A stretch of 64,000 nt of DNA from Gossypium raimondii (taxonomy: Eukaryota > Streptophyta > Magnoliopsida > Malvales > Malvaceae): NCBI RefSeq assembly GCF_025698545.1, contig NC_068569.1:18290001-18354000 (forward strand). Direction: 5' to 3'. Position numbers and translations under genes: made by a program. Under the pieces are notes generated by a model, which was not told where the DNA came from, did not search any database, and saw nothing but the letters and a program-made list of their open reading frames with translations. Shown here one piece after another: positions 35,765 to 47,630 of this stretch. Each line of letters begins with the position of its first letter. Within the stretch, counting starts at the first letter, position 1.

Positions 35765-36334
35765 AAGGTGGTGTAACCCGTGTTGGTCCTAGTCTTCTTC
35801 CGGAGGAGGTGGGCTTTGAATGTCATTTGCTTATGTTGATTAAAGTGTGTAATTTAAAATGGGAAGTAATCCATGGCATGATGCTATACTCTATCCCCGA
35901 CTAGATTTCTGAATTTGGAAGCGACTTGGATAGGTGGCATTTTCCAATTAGTTAGTTATATTTACTGCACAGTAGTAATTCCATGATAGATTTTGTTTAT
36001 AAAGACGGCATAGAAAACTGGACATAATAACTAGGGTAGAATTCGTATTAGATCGAAAAAGAGATTAAAAACAAAGGAAATTAAGGAATTCAAAACAAAT
36101 TGGTTGATTGTATTTATCCTTTTAAACCGACGCTAAATTTTAGAACACTTAAATTCTTATGAAAAATAGGTTTTAGATTTCATATGACATATTGTAAACA
36201 TGAGAGAGTCTTTATTTAGGCCAGAAGAAGCCATATACATTCATACAAGCCAGACACCAGATCCTCATAAAAGGAAACATAAAAGATTAAATGGTTTTAC
36301 ACACGGCCACACCATAATACAAGATCCGAGAATT
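35765..36334. terminator. Shared 3' flank of convergent 14-3-3 and CUTA genes
   Basis: The two stop codons are 570 bp apart on opposite strands, so both 3' UTRs and polyadenylation sites must fit here and may overlap. AT-rich, with no gene seen. The exact cleavage sites cannot be read from sequence alone. Confidence 0.4.
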
Positions 36335-37997
36335 TCACTCCCTTGTACTGTTTTTGAGCCATTCTAGAAACTCAGCGCTGCCGCCGCCAATTGGTAAGGC
36401 AATTACTTCTGGTACACTGAGAAAAAGAAAGGGTAAAAAAGTAAGATAAACAAAAGAATCTCGCCATTGCTGTTTTATTGCATTCCTAGTTTATTTGTTC
36501 AAAAATAAAACGGTGCTCTTTTCTTACCTTTAAAAGGGGTTCAACAAAAAATAAAAAGTTTTGATGCAATTGTAAAAAGATAATAATGTCCCGAAGTTAA
36601 AGGGGGACACCCATAATTTTTTTTCTTTTGAAGACAACCCTATGACTTCATCTATGTAGTAGCTGCAATTTCAAACTTTAAAATTCAACGTCTGAATAAC
36701 ATTTTAGTTGAAAAAAAAAAGTAAAGAGGCTTTTTGCTTACTCATATTCATGATTTGCCTTGACATGTTCTGTGAGTGCTGGCAGTAGGGATTGCCTTGT
36801 TTTGATTATCAGCAGTTCCTCAGGATCTCTGTTGACCTGCCCATAAATTGGTTAAAGAAGCAGCGACATAGCCTATTTACTTCGTTCTTTCTTGTATAAA
36901 TGAATATAAACATAGCTTTTACAGAAGGCCATCAGAAATACTTAGACTGGCAGCCTAAGCAAAAGCTCTATTAAGTTAAAAAGGCTTCTTCTTCTTTCTT
37001 TTTTTTTAATTCAGAATAATTAGATTTTCAAATATTTCTCAATTTGCCAGGAAACCTGAAGCCTTAATGGTTTACTTGCATTATTCGAAAAAAAAAGAAA
37101 GAAGCAATTTATCCAAAATAAAGTTCATACCTTTCCTTCCCATTCATACACTGATACCACACCTGCATTCACAATACATTCATGCTTCATAACAATTATA
37201 TTTTAGTAACCATTATTGGCTCAAATGATTACAAAATCAGAAACAAAGAACCTGTCAGTCTTTGACTGAACCAGATTGCTATGATATCATGGCAGTTTAC
37301 ATTTACACCACAAGATATATTTTCAATGGATGAAACAGATTTGCTATGGTATCAATGGCGCAAAATAAAGAACCATATAGATTCGAACCTGGTACTATGT
37401 TCACACATGCTGCAAGTTTCTCTTTGACTATGCTATCAGCCAGCTTCCTACCTGCACGTACATTGTGAATGAATTGGAAAAAGGTGCCGTGATGCAAATG
37501 AATGTTTATGAATTGGCATAAATTCCCAAAAGCTAAGATACTGAAATATGGTTTCTTTCACCAAACCCAGATTCTATGACTCTTTCCAGCACCAAAAGAG
37601 TTAAAAAAAAAACAAACCTGCGTCCCTGTTTGGAACAGTAACATAAACGACGATGCTTGGAACAGTGTTGCTACTCGCTTCCATTTTTACAACGGGGACG
37701 GTCTTATCAGGTGCACGGGTACTGAACTTGGATCTAAGCAAGAATCCCAAAAGGATATTAGAGGCTAAATTGAAAGAAAATTAGAATATATATATAGTTG
37801 AATTATTTAGTGGGGGTGATGCTAACGAATAACTGCTACCTTAAGAGACGAACAAAGGGGAGAGGCTGGACGCAACCCATTTTGAGATACGAGGAAGAAG
37901 AAGAGAGAGTGGGAAACGAAGCGAGCAGTTGGAAACGGCGTCGTGTTGCGTTGGATGAAACAAGCAACGATGCTCTACAACAGAGAGTGGAAGCCAT
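36335..37997 (-). CDS. CUTA: CutA divalent-ion tolerance protein, chloroplastic, six exons
   Basis: Small trimeric CutA1 protein; bacterial relatives are tied to copper/divalent cation tolerance and the Arabidopsis protein is plastidial and can bind copper. Exons 37997-37840, 37733-37618, 37451-37389, 37162-37131, 36836-36742 and 36416-36335 give 546 nt (181 residues). Residues 1 to about 69 are Ser/Arg-rich (MASTLCCRASLLVSSNATRR), a plastid transit peptide. The CutA core starts near residue 75: VPSIVVYVTVPNRDAGRKLA, then LAACVNIVPG, VYEWEGKV, LLIIKTRQSLLPAL and VPEVIALPI, all family blocks in the right order and ending at FLEWLKNSTRE. A second in-frame ATG at 37684 (residue 70) could yield a form without transit peptide. 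The start was set by the ATG opening the transit peptide; spliced phases are consistent throughout. Confidence 0.95.
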
Positions 37998-40900
37998 TGT
38001 TTGGTTTGGGTGTAGTGTTTTTTATATTAGGTGGCAGAAGGTTCTGGCATTCCTTTCTGGAAACTTAAGAGTTCACTCCATTCGATTCGATACTCTCAAC
38101 TGACACCCAACACATTTTAGAATATATTTTAGAATTGAGATGAGGTTTTTTGCCACGTGTACTATCCACCATTTCATTCAGTAAGTTTTGTCGACCCATT
38201 GTTGAAAGGCCTATGGGGTTTTTGCCCCTATTACTTTTGATATTAAAAGATGGGTTCAAACCTGAAATATCATCATTGGATTTAGTTTGGTTTTCGAAAA
38301 AAATAATAATTATAGCGTTTTAATTTTTTTAAAATCAAAGATAATAAACCGGACAAAATCGGATTTCATTGATTCAGATTCATTAATTTTTTAAAAAATT
38401 AGGAATAATTTTATTTACTTTTCGAGTTATTTCATTGTGTCATAAAATAAAATAAAATAAAAATTTGGTTCAATAATACTTATTTCACCTAATTTGATAT
38501 CACTGCACTCTCGGGATTTAAAATTTAAATTTTTTTTATTAAATTTAGTTTTTATTCATTAAAATAATATCTAAGATTAAGTTAGGCTTGAATTTCCAAA
38601 AGTCTAAACTCCAATAAGACCAAGCCCACCATACCAATTTGGTAATCTGAGGATTTAAATCCAAAATGCTTTTGCTCTCAGCCCATGACATCCAACCTTT
38701 TAGGCATTGGATTCTTACTTAAGTTTTTCAATGTGGATTAAGGATTTAATAAATGTATTATGAATTGGAAGGAGTGAAAGTGATTTTTTTCTTCTTATTA
38801 ATACAGTTTTACTTGAATAGTAAAATAAATAATCATAAAAAATTTATTATAACATTATGATAAACGAGAAAAATCAAATTTTGTGGATAAGACAGTAACT
38901 CTTATTGGTGAGACCAAAAATGTCATATGATGTTACACAATGCTAGCTCAAAATGGGTATAATCTGAATGTTAATGACTGAGTGAACAAGTGGACAAGTG
39001 GGGGATTTTTTTTTTTTAAAGGGAGGTGGTGGCGTAAAATAGAGGAGATACGGCGGGTGTTGTGATGGCGGACCACGGCGTAGGTGGCGGTGTTGCCCAT
39101 GTCCTACAAATAGATCACCAATCCAACGAATTAATTCTAACAACTCTTGTTTTATTTATGACTTGGGGTATGTTTATTTAAACTCATTCGTGTCGTGTTT
39201 GGGGGCATTGGGATGAGTTAGCGAAGGTCATATTTTAAGGCAAGGGGTGAATAGTATATATATATATTTAATCAAGGTTTTGGGTAATGGGGGTGCAGCT
39301 ACATTCCTGAATCTGGATCACTTAAATGATTCCTCGATTTGTACTTCTTACTGTCTCATTCTTAACAAATAATATATATATTAGTTTTTATGCAGTTTAC
39401 ATATTTTAAATACATCGATTTAAACAGCTTCACCACATGAATAATGCCATTACACAATATAACCCCACTTCAACCCTCTCATCTAAGTTTCTACCCACTT
39501 GTTTGCATTACTTATGGTAAAATTTGATTTGCTCGCCCTAATTTCTATCCAATTCTTTATATTTCCAGCTTTTGACTTTACCCACAAATTGCTTTTATTT
39601 CAAATTTGTGTTTTCGATATCGATTTAATTTTCCATTCGGTTAGAATCGTTAATAAAAAAACATAGATTTAAATATATTTAAACTTGTCTTTCATCTAAT
39701 TTAAGAGTTGCAAAAGAATTATGAATAGAAATTGGCATGGTATATAAAGAAAAAAATCACCCTAAATTTTAAAAATATTTTATTTGAAAAATTAAGAAAT
39801 TATGATGAAAATAATTTAAAAAGTCATATAAAATGAAGAAATTATAATAAAACATAAAAATAATAATAGATTTTAGTATATTGAAACGAAATGAAATTGA
39901 CCTTAAGTCACATAAATGAGGAAAACAAAAAAAACAAAAAACTGCCACAGGACAAGAGTAACAAAAGAAGAAGAAGAAGAAGAATATTGGAAGTGTGAGT
40001 TAAAAAAATGGGTGGTGGGCAATGAGGCATGACATGACACTCTGTTAAGCTCGGATCTCAAACACTACCATCACATTAAACACTTTGCTTTGCTTTTGTT
40101 TAGTTTAAGTTTAAATTTTAGATCAAAATGGAGGTGGGTGGGAGATTAGCACAAGCATAACTGACAACAACATCACCCCCCATATGCCTATGGGAGGGTT
40201 CTGTTCTTTATTTTATTTTGACTCCCAAATTTTCATTTTTAAGTCCAAAAGGGGGTAAAACATTAAAAGTTAAATTGGGGTGAAATTTTGTAATAAAAAG
40301 GGGGGGGGGGATTTTATGAAAGAAAAATATAAAAAGGTAGGAAAAAAGTTGAAAGAATATTGGGGAAGGAAAAGAGGGTTTGAAATTTGTGATAATAAAG
40401 TCTCTTTAATTTACTTACTTATATTCTAAGCACGCCTTTGATGAATGCCTTGAGAAGTTACAGAAGCATCCAAGGTTAAATCGTAATTCGGTCCAATTTT
40501 TATCTTCTTATGTTAATACAATCATGAAGATTGAATTCAAAGTTTGCTTCTACATTTTCTATCCTTCATAATTCATCATTTTTGTTTTTATTTATTTATT
40601 TAAATTTATTATCTCAATATCCAAAAATCTGATATACCAATAATTAATTTCAATGAAATCAGATTTTCGGTAGACTCACACCAACAATATTGATGGATAA
40701 ATCAAACAAAGTTATCATAATACAAAAGGAGGATGGAGAGACGGCTCACCCAGAAGGTCGAAGAACCACGAGTGGTGTTTTAGGTCCGAGAAGGGCTATT
40801 AGTTGATAGAGAGCTATCCAAAAATGAGGAGGTGTTATATCCTCTATTGATTTAAAAAATATATATTCAAAGGGAAACGCTTGTGTATCTCTTGACGGGT

Positions 40901-43900
40901 AGATTATCATTAATGCCATATAACATAAATCTTCTCATTAGATCATCAACTTGACTTGGTGTAATGAGATCACGATTTATGTGAATGATAAGTGACAACA
41001 AACGGGACAAACTAATAATTCAAAAACAATTATCTTCTCATTTAAAAAAATAATTTTTTAATCGAATTTTAAAATTGGTTGAAGAATAATTGATAGGCAA
41101 ATGGAAGTCGTAATTGTAATGTGATTAACATGGGATTGGTATTGTGAGAATAAGAAAAATTCCTAGTCGAGGGGTATCGAATCTGGCTGTGTGTGATTTA
41201 AGAACATCTAAGAAGAAAAACAAAATAAAGAAAGGACCAACTGTCGTGAGATGTTCTTTTACTTGATCTCTACAGTCTTCATTTGACTGTAAATATTAGC
41301 AGTCGACCAGACATTGTTTTGCTTTAAAAACACACCATTACCGATGAAGTAAAATGATGGGATTTTTACCCTCAGACAATGATTTTAATCCCATTTTCAA
41401 AGTCCAGTTTCACTGTTTAATGTTCCTAATTAAAAGGAAAAGAAAGAAAGAAGGATCTAATCACTCACTCGCTGAAAAATAATAATAGAAAAAGCTCTAC
41501 TTGCAGAATCCAAAACAAAGTGAAAGGAAAAGCAAAAATCCATACCTCTTTGTACAAAAATGGTTTTTTAGGGGCTGATTTTGAGAAGATTTCAAATGCT
41601 TTTTCTTCTTCTTCTTCTACTTGCATGAGTTAATTGCTGTTCCCTGAGTTTCTGTTTGGGAAGAACGAAAATTTTTGAATTAGTGATTGGGGTTAGCATT
41701 TTTTTCCCTTTGTGCTTCAACTGAGAAAATTAATTTTATACAAAGTAAAAATAGCAATCGTATGAATAAGGATTAAAACAGGTAAGAATGCAGATGGATA
41801 ATTTAAGGAACATTTTCATTAAAAACTCCATTTGATTTCACCAACTGGAATCATTGGAATTTGAAATCATAAGTTCTAACTAATGCTTTAAAAGAAACGT
41901 TGGACACCCACAGGAAGTTAAATGTCCAAAATTAAAAAGTAAAAGGAAAATATTATGATAAGACTAGGTTGATAACCATTTTAAAGGTATCAAAAGGTTA
42001 TTAATGAAATTTTGGGTTCCTTCAACAAGACAGAGTTAACGCTCAATTTAATTTGATATAATTTTGTCTTTTGTTTATCATTTTTTTAATTTTGAATATA
42101 CATGTAATTTACATTGACGTTTAACTAAAATTTCTCGTGTAGTGATACAGAATATACTCGAATACGAAATCTTCAATTGGTACTTAACCTTATCACGGAG
42201 CTTAAATCGTTGATAATTCATTCCTCTTTGTGAAATTAGGTTTAGTGTAAAATACATTTATCCATCAAATTTGAAAAAGAAATGCCATAAAATCCTATTA
42301 AAATTTATTTACAAAGTAAATTTTAAATAAAAAATTCTATTTAATTCATTCATTCATTTATTTTCAATTACCAAATAAGAAAGGTCTAATTACACGTTAA
42401 TTTATTATAAAAATAAATATGTAAATAATTAAAATCAGGTTTAAGGTTTATGTTAAACATTCAAATTATAACAAATTAAATGTTGATTATTTTTAATTAA
42501 AAATTATGGGAATGAAAGTTTTATTGGTAAATAATTGGGAAATTGTACTTGTTTTCCTGGTGATGATTGCCAATCTTCACCCCTTTTGCTGGTCCTTTCT
42601 CTTGCGGATTCACTCCTTTCATTTAAGAATACCATTTTTACGCATAATTTTCTTATCCTTTTAAATAATTAAAATTACATTGTTATGGCATCACTAATTT
42701 TATTTTAAAAATTTCCACAAATTATGTCATCTAAGATAAAAACAATCCCAAAAACAACCAATTCTACCAAATATCCTTAAACTTATAATTTTCATTTTTC
42801 AAAACAAATTATCGTGTTAAATCAACCAAGTCTTTTCATTATTAAAATCATTAATTTAGTCGTTAAATAACATGTAACTAACTTTAAAATTAAAAATAAA
42901 TAAAACATTCCATATAACTTTTAAAGGTACGGACTAAGAATAAAGTTAGACCAAAAAAATAAACGATAAAGCTTTTGTACAAGTTTTGAAAAGTTTCTTT
43001 TTAAACATTCATTTTCTTAAAGTTTTATTTTAAATTATGTTAGGTATAAGCTGATGTTCATTTAACAATTAAATCAATGCTTTTAGTAACAACATGACCT
43101 AATTGATATAATCTTGGTAGTTTGAGGGTGTGATTAGAATGATGTGAAGTTTAGTGACTGATTTTGAATGAGATCATAGTTTCGGAATGTTTAGTGGAAT
43201 TAACCTTTTTTTTTATTTTATAAAGCAGTGCTTTTTAAATTAAATTGGTGGTCGAACTAGTTAGACCCATCAATTCCCGATTCACCCAACCGGTCTGATT
43301 TTAATTAAATAAATTATTAAAAAATCATAAAAAAGAGAAAATCAATTGGACCACCACTTCAACCGTTTCTTAGCTCAATTCAACCCTTTATCCATACTGA
43401 CATGTTGGTTCCTGGTTCAACTAGTCTGATTCCAACAACTAAATTATAGTTTAATGATTGAATTCGATATAAAGGCTAACAGAAAACTTGAACACAAAGT
43501 CCCTTGCCACTAAACTACAACCGGTTATTTAGGTGTTCATTGATAAGCTAAAAAAATTAAGTGTTGAACTTTTAGCACTTAATTTATAAGTATTGGATTT
43601 ATATAAAAATATTAGTTGATAAATTAATACAAATTAAGTTCAAAATATAATTATATCGTTTAATAAAAAATTGATTTTTAAAAATGAGACAATATTTTTA
43701 TATAATTTGAATAGCTTGGAATAAAAATTAAATATGATAACATTTGAATACTTGATTTAAAAAAAAACCCAGATATATAATTGTAAACATATTTTAAAAA
43801 TTAAAATCAACTTAACGACTTCAACATTTCTTCATTATTGATAATAAAAATTAATATAACTATCAAACACATTTAAATTATTAAATATTAAATATTAAAT

Positions 43901-43959
43901 ATTAAAACGTCCATTTCACTCATAAATAGTTCAATGATTTATGAAGCACAACTTTATTA
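37998..43959. other. Long gene-poor AT-rich stretch (about 6 kb)
   Basis: No supportable gene. It holds the CUTA promoter at its left end, several homopolymer runs (T-run near 39,007, G-run near 40,300), an AAG microsatellite at about 39,967-39,983 and stretches such as 40,730-40,860 with more balanced composition that may be old insertions. At about 43,240-43,440 a sequence has the related motif gaactagttagacc near one end and ttcaactagtctgatt near the other, possibly an old repeat. Confidence 0.35.
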
Positions 43960-44590
43960 ATTTTGAGAATGTATAATTGAATAAACGATTTTCTTTGGCA
44001 CTAAAACTCAATATATCAAATTAAGCTAACGCCATTAAGACGCAATAAATCGAACTCAACTTTCTGAAAATAATGGTTTTATTTAATACTGAATTTCAAT
44101 AAATAAAAACTAAACTAACCTTCTAAAACATATTACCGAATAAACGATTTTACTTAATTAATTTAATCTTCTTAAAACATATAACTTAAATAAACGGTTT
44201 TACTTAATATCGTAATTCAATGAATTGAACTAAAATAGCATTTTAAAACACATAATTGAATAAATAAATTGAACTAAATTTAACCTTTTTAAAACGCACA
44301 ATTGAATAAGCGGTTTTACTATGTATAATGAGAATAAATGGTTCGACTTAATATAAAACTCAATAAATTAAACTAAATTAACCTTTTAAAAATGCATAAT
44401 TGAACAAACGCTTTTACTTAATATCAAATTTCAATAAATCAAACTAAATTAAGCTTCGAAAATGTATAACTGAATAAGCGGTTTCGCAATATTAAAACAT
44501 AATAAATTGAACTAAATTAACCTTTTAAAACACATAATTAAATAATCAATTTTACTCGATAATTAATCGAACTAAACTAACCAAATTTAT
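43960..44590. repeat. Degenerate tandem array, unit about 70 bp, around ten copies
   Basis: A motif close to cataattgaataaacggttt followed by tac/ttaatat, a caataaattgaactaaatta segment and accttttaaaac recurs about ten times. Its key part starts at roughly 43,970, 44,068, 44,126, 44,178, 44,250, 44,296, 44,330, 44,395, 44,463 and 44,532. Commonest spacings are 68-72 bp; others are shorter or longer, as expected from partial units. The copies differ by substitutions, so the array is old. It ends about 930 bp upstream of the cyclin start codon. Confidence 0.8.
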
Positions 44591-45169
44591 TCAATTACAA
44601 TCAAGTTTTAGTGCAAGTAATGCTAAAATGTAAGAATTAATTTGAATGTCACAAAATATGTGCAGTAATAAACTTGAACATTTATAGGCTGAAATAGAAA
44701 GAAAAAAACCTTCAAATTGATTGCAAAAAAGAAAGAATATTCATCCAAACTTTCCTAATTATGGTAACCAAAACCGATTTAATCGAAACGAAGCGATTTT
44801 TTATTAATTAAGGTAATATTATTTCAAAAAGATATATAAAAGTGAATTTTTCAAAGAAAATAATATAAAAATAATTATAAAATTGAAAATTTTTAAACAA
44901 GTTTCATTTTGGCTAATTATGGTAAATAAACACACCAAATGAAGTGATAAATCATAATTTTCTACAATTTGTTACCAAAATAACAAAATATTACCTTTTT
45001 TTTCAACGCACTAAATTCTAAAATCTATTAAGAAGCAGAATCCAAAAGCAATCGCGATTCAATAAAAATCGTAGAAAAGTAAAAATAAAATAAAATAAAA
45101 ATCTACGTATATAAAAGAAAGTCCAAAGACTCAAAAACAACATAAATAATTAGTGAATTAGCAAGCAGT

Positions 45170-45522
45170 ACTTATATATCTATATATATTCTCCTCTTTC
45201 CCTCCGATTCTCTCACTCTCTTTCCCTATCAGAGTCACACACGCACTCTCTCTCTTGCTTTTACCCTAAAAAGGGCATTGATTTGCTTCTTAAGAGACCC
45301 ACTGCTGCAAAACTTCACTCTCTATTTGTATACTTGATTTTTTTTCTTTGTTTTTTTCCATTTCTTACAAAACCCATTTCTATTCTTTGATTAAAGGAAC
45401 ACTTTTTTTTTTTAATTCAAGTAGGAAATCCATTTATTGTTTAGAAGGTACGATAAAAGAGAGTTTAATTTAGATTTAGATTTTTTTCTTTGAATTTGTT
45501 GAGAGGTTTTTTATTGTCTGCA
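45170..45522 (+). promoter_or_regulatory. Core promoter and leader of the D-type cyclin gene
   Basis: TATA-like sequence (atatatctatatatattctc, near 45,175-45,193) is followed by a strong pyrimidine patch (ctctcactctctttccc near 45,208-45,226), the usual plant TATA plus Y-patch layout. That implies a start of transcription around 45,210 and a leader of about 300 bases containing CT-rich runs. Confidence 0.5.
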
Positions 45523-47630
45523 ATGGCACCCAGTTTCGATTGTATGGTTTCGAGTCTTCTATGTGCAGAAGACGACACCAGCATTTTCGGTGATAACGAT
45601 TGTTACTTTGGCGGGAGTGGTGAGGTGGGAGAGTTTGGGTCGACATGGGATCATAGTTTTTATCGAAACTCGAATCAAGACCGAGTCTTTAATGGCGTCG
45701 GTGAAGATGGGTTGCCGTTGCAGAGCGAGGAATGTGTGGTTTTGATGGTTGAGAAAGAACATCAGCATTTGCCCAATGCCGGTTACTTGAAGAGGTTACA
45801 AGGTGGCGATTTAGACCCGGCGGCTAGAAATGAAGCTGTTGGTTTTATTCGGAAGGTGGGTTTTTAATTTTATCCTTTTTAATTCAGAATTGACTCTGAT
45901 TAGATTAATTACAAGGTCTCACATTTATGAGTTTTTTTTAAGAAGTGGATGCATTTATTTCACTAAATAGGACTTGTTTTTGCCATTATCAGAGGATCGT
46001 TTCAAAGTGAAAATCTTGGTTTTTTCCCCCCTTAGGTTTGCAAAGCTTTTTCTCTGTATTATTCTGAGTAAAACCCTTTCTTTGATTGATCCTGTTTATG
46101 TGAAATAAACTTGGTTTTGGTTTTCTCTTTGTTTTGGTATCTTTTTATTTTGTATCGGTGGATTGTTTTTCCTTTTTGTAATTGGGTCCTACGCTGATTG
46201 TTTAATTGTATTTGTCTCTTCATTTCTTTCTCGTCGGCTTCAAAGTATTTCTGCTTTATTGAACATTCCATTTCTCTTTATTGGTCCTTGTTTGTAGGGT
46301 ATAAGTTGCAATGCTTCCATTTCCTGTTTGGGTTCAATTATTTTGCCTTTTGGCCTTCATCATTTCATTCCTTTCCTTTTTCTTTTGAGTTTTGTTTAAA
46401 TGTTCTTTTGAGTTTTGTTTAAATGTTTGATTCTCTTTGATTGTCTTGTTTATTTAACAGGTTCATGCTCATTTCAATTTTGGACCTTTGTGTGAGTATT
46501 TATCAATAAACTACTTGGACAGGTTCCTCTCTGCCTACGAATTACCAGTAAGTTTTTTTTTTTTTAAAAACACCAATCAAACATTAAAAAAAAAAAAACA
46601 CCAATCAAACATGAGAATATTAAACATTTTGGACCTACCCTTTTCACTGAACTCCATCCTTTGGATAATGCAGAAGGGCAAAGCTTGGATGATGCAATTA
46701 CTAGCGGTTGCATGTTTATCTCTTGCAGCCAAAATGGAGGAGACTGAAGTTCCATTGGTTTTTGATTTGCAGGTTAAAAATCTAGCAATAGTTTTTATTT
46801 ATTTTTTAGGTGTTGTAGAAGATGATTTGATCTAACAGTTTTTTGTTCATGAATAACAGGTTTGTGAATCTAAATTTGTGTTTGAGGCTAGAACCTTACA
46901 AAGAATGGAGCTTTTAGTGTTGAGTACCTTGAGTTGGAGAATGCAAGCAATCACCCCATTCTCCTTCATAGACTATTTCCTTTACAAGCTCAATGATGAT
47001 AAAACCCCACTAAGGAGTTCAGTATTGGGATCAATCCAACTCATCTCAAGCACAATAAAAGGTCCCCCCTTTCTCTCTTGTGTTATTCGAAGTTGCAGAA
47101 ACACAGAAAGACAAATGTAGTATTTTCTTGTAATAATTTTGAGAGGGATCTGATGGTTGGTGGGGAATTAAATGTAGGGATTGACTTCTTGGAATTCAAG
47201 CCATCTGAGATTGCAGCAGCAGTGGCCATATATGTTGCTGTAGAAACCACAACAGTGGATTCTGAGAAAGCTATGTCTGTTCTCACTCAACATGTAAAAA
47301 AGGTAAATGAGCCCTGGTGGTCCATAAATGATCGATTTAACTTTGTTTACTTGCTAATATGGTTTGAATTTGCAGGAAAGAGTGATGAAGTGTGTGGAAG
47401 TGATAAATGATATGTCATTGGTTGGTGGGTCTATTAAGGTAGGCAGCAATGCAACTGTCCCATCCGTGCCACAGAGCCCAATTGGGGTGCTGGATGCCGC
47501 TTGCTTCAGCTATAAAAGTGATGACACCAGGGTTGGGTCATTTGCAAACTCTTCTTCACAAACACATACCAGTCCCAGTCGCAGTACCAAAAGGAGAAAG
47601 CTAAACAGACCCTGTGAAGTGGAGCTGTAA
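45523..47630 (+). CDS. CYCD4;1: D-type cyclin, D2/D4 class, six exons
   Basis: Regulatory subunit of CDKA that drives G1/S by phosphorylating retinoblastoma-related protein. Exons 45523-45855, 46461-46547, 46674-46772, 46860-47061, 47178-47302 and 47376-47630 give 1,101 nt (366 residues). The RBR-binding LxCxE motif is near the N-terminus (LLCAE, residues 12-16). The cyclin box covers about residues 100-200 ([19 protein letters not shown], then [20 protein letters not shown]), followed by the C-terminal cyclin fold ([24 protein letters not shown]). The C-terminus is Ser-rich, ends [13 protein letters not shown], and has a basic patch. Start: the ATG at 45523 gives the family N-terminus; upstream in-frame codons are TTG. 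The donor of exon 4 is G|GTCCCC, weak but required by frame. The CYCD4;1 label rests on the sequence class plus linkage to 14-3-3, as in Arabidopsis; CYCD2 cannot be excluded by sequence alone. Confidence 0.95.
46385..46432 (+). repeat. Tandem duplication in cyclin intron 1
   Basis: ttcttttgagttttgtttaa followed by atg occurs twice in a row. Intron 2 has an independent similar event at about 46,565-46,612, where aacaccaatcaaacat is repeated across an A-run. Both are non-coding. Confidence 0.85.

Noticed and set aside
38943-39143. 66-codon minus-strand frame in a GC-richer patch
   Set aside because: Contains a proline/lysine run translated from homopolymers; nothing else supports a gene.
45490-45522. 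Eleven-codon N-terminal extension of the cyclin
   Set aside because: It would start at TTG. The ATG at 45523 gives the usual family N-terminus with LxCxE at residues 12-16.
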